A stretch of 64,000 nucleotides of DNA from Bacteroidia bacterium (GTDB taxonomy: Bacteria; Bacteroidota; Bacteroidia; J057): contig JAUIKF010000036.1 of NCBI GenBank assembly GCA_030430575.1, positions 1-64,000 on the forward strand, written 5' to 3'. Of the stretch, positions 37,250 to 45,435 are shown piece after piece (position 1 is the first letter of the stretch; each line of letters opens with the position of its first letter). Under the pieces are notes generated by a model. It made no database searches, was not told the origin of the DNA, and worked only from the letters and a program-made list of their open reading frames with translations. The position numbers were made by a program, and so were the translations under genes.

Positions 37250-37347
37250 TCCTGTATCCCCTATATGGGTGATGACTTATCTAGTTCTTTAAGGATATAT
37301 GTATCTTTTTAACGACTTACACACTATCAATTTTTATTACCAAAATT

Positions 37348-37947
37348 ATGAAAACCAAGCTTTATGCACTTGCCCTAATCACTGCGGTTCTTTTTTGCTT
37401 TGCTCCCAAAGCAAAAGCTCAGCAAAATGTCATTAAACTCAACCCATTAAGCCTTGCGGTGCTTACCCTTAACGTTCAATATGAACGTGCGCTTAGTCAA
37501 GCTACTTCTGCCCAATTAGGCGTTTTTTATACGGGATTTAGTTTTAATGTAGGCGACGGAAAATGGTCCTACAGTGGCGTAGGTATTACGCCTGAGTTTA
37601 GGTATTATGTTACCAATAGTGCCCAAGATGCGCCTAGAGGACTATATGTAGGCCCATGGGTTCGTTATCAGAGTTTTAATACCAAAATCGTAGTGGAAGA
37701 CTTTTTTACGGGGCAAGAAGAGGAGGGGAAAATATCGGCTACGAATATTGGCGGAGGAGCGATCCTGGGATATCAGTGGCTTTTTGGAGATTCCTTTTCG
37801 CTAGACATGTTCTTAGGCCCTGGCTATGGCTCAGGGAGTTCAAAAGTTGTCACAGATACGAGTACTGGCTTAGACGAAGATGATTTGATCGGGGTGGGCA
37901 GCGGCCTTAGATTCCGTTTCGGCCTTACTGTCGGGGTAGCTTTCTAA
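37348..37947 (+). CDS. Small outer membrane beta-barrel (DUF3575-like)
   Basis: 199 residues with a signal peptide ending KAKAQQ. The mature part has alternating strands typical of an eight-stranded barrel: NPLSLAVLTLNVQYERAL, GVGITPEFRYYV, GLYVGPWVRYQSF, GGGAILGYQWLFGDSFSLDMFLG and a terminal RFRFGLTVGVAF ending in Phe. It matches the DUF3575/OmpA-like barrel pattern seen in many Bacteroidota, function unknown. It is transcribed alone from its own promoter and ends at a good terminator. Confidence 0.85.
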   Translation: MKTKLYALALITAVLFCFAPKAKAQQNVIKLNPLSLAVLTLNVQYERALSQATSAQLGVFYTGFSFNVGDGKWSYSGVGITPEFRYYVTNSAQDAPRGLYVGPWVRYQSFNTKIVVEDFFTGQEEEGKISATNIGGGAILGYQWLFGDSFSLDMFLGPGYGSGSSKVVTDTSTGLDEDDLIGVGSGLRFRFGLTVGVAF

Positions 37948-37971
37948 TAGCAGTAAACATTCTCGTAATAT

Positions 37972-38005
37972 ATCGCCACTTCAGTTTCTGGAGTGGCGAT
38001 TTTCT
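37972..38005 (+). terminator. Rho-independent terminator after the barrel gene
   Basis: ATCGCCACTTCAG (37972-37984) pairs with CTGGAGTGGCGAT (37988-38000), with one G.U pair, followed by TTTTC. It also sits just after the stop of the convergent gene ending at 38007, so it may serve both, but the T-run favours plus-strand transcripts. Confidence 0.75.
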
Positions 38006-38006
38006 A

Positions 38007-39104
38007 TTAGGTCATTTCCATGAGCAATACGATAGCTGCGATAGCTGCAGCGCCTGCCAGAATGGCTAGAGTGACTTTGATCCATGAAAGTGGTTTCTCC
38101 CCATCGACTTTGCCTGTCTGGCCATTGATCAGAAACTGGTAGGATTTATCATTATAAATATAAGTCGCTAGCCACATGGGGAGCAGGATATGTTTAAATG
38201 TGAGTCCGTCTTTTTGGGTCGAAATGCGCAGGTTGCGGTGGGTGTCGCCAGGAATTCGCTTGATGACTTCTCGGCGGATGTAATTGTCCATGATTTTTTC
38301 AGCCACGATGAAGCCATTTTTAATGTCCATTTGATACACCTCACACTCCCAGCCAAGGATATAGCGGCTGTCATAATTGGTGATGGCTTGTAAATCATAG
38401 GGAAATACGCGCTGCACATCTTGCTGTTTTAAACCATGAGAGGCTACTACCAGGACATCGTCAAAAAACGTCTCATAAAAACCACTTGCCCGCTCCCAAC
38501 GCGTCTTTTGGACCTGTCGCGTCTGGGCATTCCCATTGGCATCAGTATAAGATTCTGTCACATAATAGTAGAATCCCGCATCTGCCTGCCAGGTAGATTG
38601 AGATCGTGCATCATAAGTCCAGAAAGGCAAGTACACACCGTGGAGGACATCCATCTTGGCCATCTCAGCCAACTTATTAGGGCGAAACCAGCCTTTGCCT
38701 ATCCAGCCTTTGAAGGCTTCTACAGCTTGTGATTTGGGGATACTAAAAGGGACTAGCCCTGCAGGCTGAATCACCTGCGTGTCTTGCGCTTCTTCATTGA
38801 CATTCTCTGACCCACAAAAAGGGCACTCAATCCGCACTTGGTCTAAGTCTACCGCACGATTCGAACCACAACTGTTGCAGTGAAACATTTTTGTCTCCAC
38901 CCCCAGGCCTGTGGGCATGTCAGGGAGTTTAAACCCTTCAGAAAGCCTCCTTTCCTTGATTTGGTCACTGTCACGTGGTAGGTCTTTGGTATGCCCACAG
39001 TGGTCACAGAGGAGCTTTTGCTTATCGGCATTGTACCGTACCGAAGGTGACCCACAATTGGGGCAGCGTATGCTGAGGTAGGGAGAGTTTTGGCTTTCTG
39101 ACAT
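38007..39104 (-). CDS. Zinc-ribbon membrane-anchored protein
   Basis: 365 residues. Two zinc ribbons lie at the N-terminus: CPNCGS with CDHCGH (about 14-36), and CNSCGS with CPFCGS (about 75-99). A central domain of about 200 residues holds the WTYDA and TRWERASGFYETFFDDVLV motifs common to TFIIB-type zinc-ribbon/YgiT-like bacterial proteins. One transmembrane helix closes the protein (VTLAILAGAAAIAAIVLL). Family function is unknown. It is last in a minus-strand cluster after the BamA-like gene (62-bp gap). Confidence 0.8.
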   Translation of the reverse strand: MSESQNSPYLSIRCPNCGSPSVRYNADKQKLLCDHCGHTKDLPRDSDQIKERRLSEGFKLPDMPTGLGVETKMFHCNSCGSNRAVDLDQVRIECPFCGSENVNEEAQDTQVIQPAGLVPFSIPKSQAVEAFKGWIGKGWFRPNKLAEMAKMDVLHGVYLPFWTYDARSQSTWQADAGFYYYVTESYTDANGNAQTRQVQKTRWERASGFYETFFDDVLVVASHGLKQQDVQRVFPYDLQAITNYDSRYILGWECEVYQMDIKNGFIVAEKIMDNYIRREVIKRIPGDTHRNLRISTQKDGLTFKHILLPMWLATYIYNDKSYQFLINGQTGKVDGEKPLSWIKVTLAILAGAAAIAAIVLLMEMT

Positions 39105-39166
39105 AAGGAACCAGGGAATTATTAATGGATAGACTATTGATTAATAATTTCTAAGATAATCTCTAT

Positions 39167-40936
39167 TTAAAATCGGTTGATCAACCCTATATGCAACTTC
39201 CCTCGGGAAGGCTGTAGGGGTAAATCATTTACTGTTCCTACTCCATAAATCAGGGACAAAATACCCGCTGATTTAGTATCAAAGGTCAACCCAAATCCCA
39301 GTCCTAGAGGAGAAGAAGTCTGAGCTGCTACGGTATTCTTAAGTAGGGCAAAATCGGTAAAAACGAAAATATGGGAATTGCGATCCAATAACAAACGGTA
39401 TTCTGCGCTGAAGAACGTGTAACGGTCCACAAAGAACTGGTTTTCATTAAACCCTCGAATGCTTTTCCCGCCCCCTAATTGAGGTTGATCATTGCGAAAA
39501 TACTGGTCTTGGCCCAGCCAATAACTCTTATTGGCGAGCCGTAAGGTCTGGCGCTTGAAGGTGGGGATATAGGCTTCGACCGCCAAAGACAATTCCGTAG
39601 AAGGCTGACTAGGCGGGATCTTTTCAAAAATCACGGGCTGGAGGCGTCGATCTTCGACGACTGTCCTTCGCCCTAGCCCCGCATCCACAGAGAGGGCCAG
39701 GCCTTTTCGAGGATTGAGGCGGTAGTCCAGCCGTTCATAGGCAAACCCCACCCCAAATATTGTGTTTGCCCCACTGAGAATAGGAGGAATAAGGGTATCG
39801 TTTGCATAAGGACGGGCATCTAGTAAGTCGGTGCTTTTGCTGCGCCAGTAGACCTGGGCGTCCAGGTGGGGACTCAGCGGATAGCTGGCGCCTACAATGA
39901 GGAGTCGATTGATAAATGAAGAGTCTCTATTTTCGAGTTTGAAGCGCCCTTCCAACTCTACCATGGTCCCTAGCATATTGGGCTGGGTATAGGCCAAGTC
40001 AAAAAACTGAGAGAGGGCATTGAGGCGGTTATAGGTAAGGGCCAATATCTCTCCCCCCTGAAAGGGGCTTACAAATACCAAGTCCACCAAGCCCGTCACA
40101 CGCAGACGCTGATTGGTCCCCGGCTGGTCTGGAGGCAATAGCCCTAAGAGTAAGTCAAACTTGCCTGCTTTTTTTTGCTTTACCTCAATCGTGATATGCG
40201 CCTTGCCTTCTACGGTAAAACTGACCTTAGGTGGTTTTACCTGTTCATAATAAATGCTATTATTGAGCTGTCGGGGGATGTCGTCGATGAGTTGCTGATT
40301 GTAAGGCATGCCTGGCTCCAGACGCGCCAGGGACCATACAAAGGCATCTTTTTCCCGTTTATTGCCTACGACATAGATGCTGTCAATGGTCACATAAGGA
40401 CCATAATCAAAGGTGTATTGCACATGTGCCCCAATCTCAGTATGTGACAATTTCTCATAATCCACTCCCATCTCAAAAAAACGTGCAAAAGGGTACCCCC
40501 GATTTTGGTAATACCTTAGATACATCGCGAGGTGATCCGCCAAGGCTTCCCAGTTAAGGGGGGAACTTTTGGATTTCGGAGAAAAAGTGCCAATGCGCTG
40601 GCGGATGTGCGGTTCCAGGCCTTCTAGCGTGAGGGACTGAAGAAGGTATTGGGGGCCTTGATGGACCTCAACCCTCAGGGTAGAATCCGCCCATTTCACT
40701 GATGATAACCCACATTCCGGATAGCCAAATGTCTGTTGGGCGCTACACCAGTTTTTTATATATAAAATGGCCGAAGCAGTGTCTCCCGCTTCGACCATTT
40801 CTAGTTGCAGTTTTTTGGTAGTTTTTTCAGAAATAATGCCTGACAAAACTACCTTCAAAGGAGTATCATTTTTGGCAGACTGTCCCAGCGCCACAATGGG
40901 AAGAAAGATCAAACACCAGCTTATCCAGCGGATCAT
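39167..40936 (-). CDS. BamA/TamA-family outer membrane protein
   Basis: 589 residues with a signal peptide ending ALGQ. The N-terminal ~280 residues look like POTRA units (GPQYLLQSLTLEGLEPHIRQ; YGPYVTIDSIYVVGNK). The C-terminal half is a 16-stranded-type barrel with the hallmark (V/I)RGF motif (GGGKSIRGFNENQF), ending in HIGLINRF with terminal Phe. It is shorter than true BamA (about 800-900 residues), so it more likely inserts or secretes a specific client. It lies 24 bp downstream of the membrane-protein gene and seems co-transcribed with the ABC module. Confidence 0.85.
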   Translation of the reverse strand: MIRWISWCLIFLPIVALGQSAKNDTPLKVVLSGIISEKTTKKLQLEMVEAGDTASAILYIKNWCSAQQTFGYPECGLSSVKWADSTLRVEVHQGPQYLLQSLTLEGLEPHIRQRIGTFSPKSKSSPLNWEALADHLAMYLRYYQNRGYPFARFFEMGVDYEKLSHTEIGAHVQYTFDYGPYVTIDSIYVVGNKREKDAFVWSLARLEPGMPYNQQLIDDIPRQLNNSIYYEQVKPPKVSFTVEGKAHITIEVKQKKAGKFDLLLGLLPPDQPGTNQRLRVTGLVDLVFVSPFQGGEILALTYNRLNALSQFFDLAYTQPNMLGTMVELEGRFKLENRDSSFINRLLIVGASYPLSPHLDAQVYWRSKSTDLLDARPYANDTLIPPILSGANTIFGVGFAYERLDYRLNPRKGLALSVDAGLGRRTVVEDRRLQPVIFEKIPPSQPSTELSLAVEAYIPTFKRQTLRLANKSYWLGQDQYFRNDQPQLGGGKSIRGFNENQFFVDRYTFFSAEYRLLLDRNSHIFVFTDFALLKNTVAAQTSSPLGLGFGLTFDTKSAGILSLIYGVGTVNDLPLQPSRGKLHIGLINRF

Positions 40937-40960
40937 TTGAGGGTATTAATCAGTAATTTC

Positions 40961-42256
40961 CTAATTCTCCGTAGGCATCGCACGAAGCTTGGTAAACCTG
41001 TGACTAAACGCCAGGTTCCACACGATAAATGCTAGCATAATGCCTAAATCAAGAGCAAACCAGGCTTCTTGTTGAGAGATATACTTATCCATCGTCAGCG
41101 TCACGAGTGGGAGAAATGGCAACATCATAGCAGCCAGTATCAAAGAAATCGCTTTCCAATGATTGGAGCGGCGACTATTCTTTTTCCGGTACCCTTGATA
41201 GATGAAAAAGGCCAAAGTAGCCATAAACATAGGCCAGAGCACGATTTCTGGATAGATGCCGGCCACCACCCTAAAAAGGCTCAGAACAGTACCCCCCATA
41301 AAGAGCACAACAATACCCCCTACGATGGCCCATAAGAAATTTCGTGGACGGGTTTTAAGGAAAATCAGGAGCATCAGCCATATACCTGCCAAGGAAAAGG
41401 CTGTGGCATGGATGACTTCTCTGTCATGGAAGAGGTGGTTTTTCTCTTTTGAGAGCAGCAAGTTTTCAATATTGCTTCGCGCTTTAGCCTTTAATTCACC
41501 TAGGTGCCTCATTTGGAGGATTTGGCGTGAATCGAATAAGCCAAGTATCGTCTCACTGCTATAGGTAATCGATGTGCCACTGTATTTCGCAAATGCTTGT
41601 TTGAAATTGGATATCTGTTGAAGTTTCTCTTCCTGAGAAGTATGATTCGTGTGTATTTGCTTTATTTCTCGGGGGCTGCGAATATCGATCAGAACCTCAG
41701 AGTAGAAAGGACTATACCCTTCATAGTCGTAGGTATCATAGTGATATTCCCCATTTTCCTTTACATTCTTATCATACAAATACACATCTTCGGGAAAAAA
41801 AAGGTCCCCGAGGTTCAGTGCATTGATGTCCGCTGAAAGCTGTTCATTGCTGACCTGAGCGGCAATCTTGTCAGAGAGGATATAGCTATAAGCAAATGGC
41901 ATCAAGGCCAAGAGGCCGATAGTTGCGGCAAAAATGAGCTGATCACGCAAGCTCCGGCCAGGGGCTGTCTGCCCAAATTGCTTCTCCACATTGAACAAAC
42001 TGAGCCTAAACACATAGACCCCAAACCCTATGATGATGGGGATCAACAAAACCATAAAATGCGTTCCAGGATTGGGAATGTCAGAGAGGCTGAGAGGGGT
42101 AAGCGTTGCTTTTATCAGCAATAGGAGGAGTCCTATCCCCCCAAAAAAGAGGACATAGTGAATCTTGGTCGTCCAGAGACCTGGACGATTGAGCAATAGC
42201 TGCTGGTCGAGCCGCTTGAGAAACGGCGGAATCAGTAATTCAATTTTTCTTAACAT
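40961..42256 (-). CDS. Polytopic membrane protein partnered with an ABC ATPase
   Basis: 431 residues with about eight transmembrane helices, three in the first 130 residues (IHYVLFFGGIGLLLLL; FMVLLIPIIIGFGVYVF; LIFAATIGLLALMPF) and five in the last 170. A soluble loop of about 150 residues separates them. Its start overlaps the end of the ABC ATPase gene by 17 bp, which makes it the likely permease. I do not recognise a named permease family. Confidence 0.8.
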   Translation of the reverse strand: MLRKIELLIPPFLKRLDQQLLLNRPGLWTTKIHYVLFFGGIGLLLLLIKATLTPLSLSDIPNPGTHFMVLLIPIIIGFGVYVFRLSLFNVEKQFGQTAPGRSLRDQLIFAATIGLLALMPFAYSYILSDKIAAQVSNEQLSADINALNLGDLFFPEDVYLYDKNVKENGEYHYDTYDYEGYSPFYSEVLIDIRSPREIKQIHTNHTSQEEKLQQISNFKQAFAKYSGTSITYSSETILGLFDSRQILQMRHLGELKAKARSNIENLLLSKEKNHLFHDREVIHATAFSLAGIWLMLLIFLKTRPRNFLWAIVGGIVVLFMGGTVLSLFRVVAGIYPEIVLWPMFMATLAFFIYQGYRKKNSRRSNHWKAISLILAAMMLPFLPLVTLTMDKYISQQEAWFALDLGIMLAFIVWNLAFSHRFTKLRAMPTEN

Positions 42257-43535
42257 TTTCCCGAAACAGTTTGAGGGTGGACGTACTAATATCGCGGAAG
42301 TAATTAACCGTTATTTGTTTGCTTACGAGGCCATTGAGGACATCGTTGGCAGCATAAGCGACGGGGACGTGGATAATCTTCAACTGGCCGGCATCTTCTA
42401 TATGCAGCCCTTTTAGGTGCTGGAGGGCACCGAGCATCTCTGTCTTGGTGGCAGTTGTGCTGATCTCGAAGAGGTTCTCTGCGCGGTCCTGGCCGAAGTC
42501 TTGCATGGCGCCATTATAAAGGGCTTCCCCATTTTTCATGAAGATGATATTATCAGCAATGCTTTCCACTTCGTGTAAGTGCTGAGAGGTGACCAAGATC
42601 GCCATGGGATTCTGGGCCGAATTGGCGAGGTAGCGCAAATCTTGGAGGAATATCTGTTGGGTATTGATGTCGAGGTTGGCGAGGGGCTCATCGATGATGA
42701 GCAAGAGCGGCTTCCAGACCAGAGCCCTAGCCAAAGTGAAACGTAGTTTAAATCCACTCGATACCTCATTCCAAAGTGCTTCTTCATACTTCGTCAGGCC
42801 GAGCCTGTGGATGATGAAGTTGACTTGCTCTTCGTTTTGCTGGCCACGGATGCCGTGGATAGCGGCACTGAAATGAAGGTTTTCTTTCAGAAAGCCTTGC
42901 CAAGGCTTTAGCTGCTGAGGGATATAGGCGATGTGCTGTTTGGTTCGGTACCAGTCTCCAGCAGGTACTTGAAAGGCAGGATAAGACATCTCGCCAGCGT
43001 CTGCTTCGAGATCACCGGCTACGATACGTAGCAAGGTCGTTTTACCATTTCCATTTTCCCCGACGATTCCTGTTACCTCTCCCAAACGCAACTCTAAGTC
43101 TAGCTCAGGAAGCTGAAAGGTATATTTGGGGGTCCTAAAGGTCTTGCTAATGTTTTTCCCAAGAAAAACAGCCTCTCCCTTTTTGACCTGTTGTCTGCCT
43201 TTGGTGTGAAAAAACTCACCACCGATCGCATGCCCAGCTTCTTCTCCAGTCTCACTGATATAGTTTTGCTTCAATAAATGCTGGGAAATATCATTTGTCA
43301 AACTCGCAGCACGCATGAGCATGGCGTCCAGTTTGTCCGAAGTGGCAGATGCCTGATCGAGGAGGGCATATGCGTTATAGTCGGCACGTAAAGTGATGGC
43401 AGCTCGCTTGAGGTTATGTGGAAGGGGAAAGTCTGTGAAAAAATCTAAAATTCGACGACTGCTTCGGCTCAAATCTTGCTCGTCAATCAATAATCTCAAC
43501 TCTTCAAATCGTTCTGAAATATTTTCGTGATTCAT
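42240..43535 (-). CDS. ABC transporter ATP-binding protein with helical N-terminal extension
   Basis: 431 residues. Residues about 1-125 are a helical extension without a recognised domain. The ATPase domain follows with Walker A GENGNGKTT, a signature region reading EVSSGFKLR (a variant of LSGGQ), Walker B LLIIDEPLANLD, and a switch His in ILVTSQHLHEVE. A C-terminal segment of about 100 residues follows (YNGAMQDFGQDRAENLFEI). One ATPase with one polytopic partner fits an exporter of the CcmA/NatA class. It is the first gene of the minus-strand cluster. Confidence 0.88.
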   Translation of the reverse strand: MNHENISERFEELRLLIDEQDLSRSSRRILDFFTDFPLPHNLKRAAITLRADYNAYALLDQASATSDKLDAMLMRAASLTNDISQHLLKQNYISETGEEAGHAIGGEFFHTKGRQQVKKGEAVFLGKNISKTFRTPKYTFQLPELDLELRLGEVTGIVGENGNGKTTLLRIVAGDLEADAGEMSYPAFQVPAGDWYRTKQHIAYIPQQLKPWQGFLKENLHFSAAIHGIRGQQNEEQVNFIIHRLGLTKYEEALWNEVSSGFKLRFTLARALVWKPLLLIIDEPLANLDINTQQIFLQDLRYLANSAQNPMAILVTSQHLHEVESIADNIIFMKNGEALYNGAMQDFGQDRAENLFEISTTATKTEMLGALQHLKGLHIEDAGQLKIIHVPVAYAANDVLNGLVSKQITVNYFRDISTSTLKLFRENVKKN

Positions 43536-43764
43536 AGTTGTGGTAAAGTTGCGGATATTTAGGACAGGATAAAATGGATAAAAAATAGCACAGAGACAAA
43601 AGTGAAAGATTCCTACACAATCATGTGGAACCTAGGCAAATGTAGGACAGTAGATCAGTTTTTTATAAACTCAATCAGGTAGAAATGCGTTTTATTTTTG
43701 TCTAGCACATCTTTTTGCTATCTTAAATTAGGAAATTGTTTCAACACTTAAAATTACTGATCAT

Positions 43765-45249
43765 ATGATGAGGAAGAATATGGCCTTCATACTACTTGGC
43801 GGAGCATTTATGCTCGTCTTAGTTGGTTCTATATCAGGGGTGTGGATGTATAAATCATTTTTTGAAAAACCCCAATACGTCACCCTGTCTGAAGGCCCTG
43901 TGGCTCCTACATTCTCCAAATATACGGAGTCGTCTGAAGATAGTCCCCATCCTGGCTTTGTAGAAGCTGTACGGGTAACACGCCCTGCGGTTGTTCACAT
44001 CAAGTCACGATACGCCCTAAAAAAGAACAATCAGAATTCTGATTTCTTCAGTAATCCCTTTCGCGATTTCTTTGATGACAATAATGGAGGCGATAGCCCC
44101 CAAGGCATGGCCTCTGGATCTGGCGTTCTGATCAGTAAAGAAGGCTACATCGCTACCAATAACCACGTCATCGCCGATGCCGATGAGCTGGAAGTCACCC
44201 TTTTTGACAAGCGGACCTTCAAAGCGGAAGTCATAGGCGTGGACCCGAATACCGACCTTGCCTTGATCAAAATTGATGCCGTGGACGCTCCTTACGTCAG
44301 CTTTGGCAATTCCGATAAGGTGCAAGTAGGCGAATGGGTCTTGGCTGTAGGGAACCCAATGGACCTTACGTCAACGGTGACAGCAGGTATTGTCAGTGCA
44401 AAGGGCAGGAATATCAGCCTGCTAGAAGGAGACCGAGGGACAGATCGTGGCCTGACGATCGAGTCATTTATCCAGACAGATGCAGCCGTCAATAAAGGAA
44501 ATAGTGGAGGAGCACTCGTCAACTCCTTTGGGGAATTGATCGGTATCAATACCGCTATCGCATCGCGCACAGGCTCCTACGCAGGATACTCCTTTGCAAT
44601 CCCAGCTACGCTGGTGAAGAAAGTCATGGAAGACTTGCTGGCTTATGGAGAAGTAAGAAGGGGCTTCTTGGGCATTCGCATTCAAGAAATCTCCACCCAG
44701 TTGGCCGAAGAACAGGGACTCAAGACCCTGGAAGGTGCCTACATCACTTCTGTCAACCGCAATAGCGGCGCAGGAGAAGCAGGTATAGAAGCAGGGGATG
44801 TCATCACCAATGTTAATGGAATTGTGATTCACAACCCTTCAGAGCTTCAAGAAGCAGTCAGCCGCTATCGCCCAGGCGATAAAATCAAAATTCAAATCTT
44901 GCGAGGGACTGCATCCAAAATACTGGATGTTAACCTCCGTGGTCAGACAGGAGAAACGACCGTTGCAGCTACAAAAACAGAAACGTCAATGAAAGGAAGC
45001 TCCTTCCGTTTACTGACAGCAGAAGAGCGGCGTGAATTAGGGGTAACCTATGGCATCAAAGTCGAAGATGCAGGCCCCAAACTGACCCGTGGAGGCGTTC
45101 AAGACGGTTTTGTGATTACGGAAGTAAATGGGGAAAAAATGCGGACGATTGAGCAGTTTGAGCGCTCCGTCATTGATTCTGGTGACTTTGTCACGATCAA
45201 GGGACTCTTCAGCGAAGGCATGAATGCCTCTTATAGCTTTAGCTGGTAA
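43765..45249 (+). CDS. HtrA/DegQ-family periplasmic serine protease
   Basis: 494 residues. An N-terminal hydrophobic segment (AFILLGGAFMLVLVGSISGVW) anchors or exports it. The trypsin-like domain has the complete triad: His134 (ATNNHVIA), Asp164 (NTDLALI) and Ser247 (KGNSGGALV). A full PDZ domain follows (about 300-395, GFLGIRIQEI, EAGIEAGDVITNVNG), then a second, partial PDZ at the end (GVQDGFVITEVNG). Role: degradation and chaperoning of misfolded envelope proteins. A possible promoter (TTTG 43697, TATCTT 43719) precedes it. Confidence 0.95.
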   Translation: MMRKNMAFILLGGAFMLVLVGSISGVWMYKSFFEKPQYVTLSEGPVAPTFSKYTESSEDSPHPGFVEAVRVTRPAVVHIKSRYALKKNNQNSDFFSNPFRDFFDDNNGGDSPQGMASGSGVLISKEGYIATNNHVIADADELEVTLFDKRTFKAEVIGVDPNTDLALIKIDAVDAPYVSFGNSDKVQVGEWVLAVGNPMDLTSTVTAGIVSAKGRNISLLEGDRGTDRGLTIESFIQTDAAVNKGNSGGALVNSFGELIGINTAIASRTGSYAGYSFAIPATLVKKVMEDLLAYGEVRRGFLGIRIQEISTQLAEEQGLKTLEGAYITSVNRNSGAGEAGIEAGDVITNVNGIVIHNPSELQEAVSRYRPGDKIKIQILRGTASKILDVNLRGQTGETTVAATKTETSMKGSSFRLLTAEERRELGVTYGIKVEDAGPKLTRGGVQDGFVITEVNGEKMRTIEQFERSVIDSGDFVTIKGLFSEGMNASYSFSW

Positions 45250-45272
45250 AGCTATAAACCTAACAGCAAAGC

Positions 45273-45415
45273 TGTCATTTCGACCAAAGGGAGAAATCTA
45301 ACAATATGGGTTAGTATATTCGTCCAAGCATATGGTAGCCAGCTTGTATAGCCAAAACAAAAGGGATTGTTAGATTTCTCCTCCCTTCGCAAAGCCTCAG
45401 GTCGTCGAAATGACA
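45273..45415. repeat. GTCATTTCGACC-type inverted repeat, copy B
   Basis: The left arm TGTCATTTCGACC...GAGAAATCTAACA (45273-45303) faces a right arm TGTTAGATTTCTCC...CGTCGAAATGACA (45368-45415). The right arm carries about 15 additional bases (TTCGCAAAGCCTCAG region) compared with copy A at 4390. It sits between the convergent HtrA and M23 genes. Confidence 0.8.
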
Positions 45416-45435
45416 ATTAACATATGAAAACCTTC

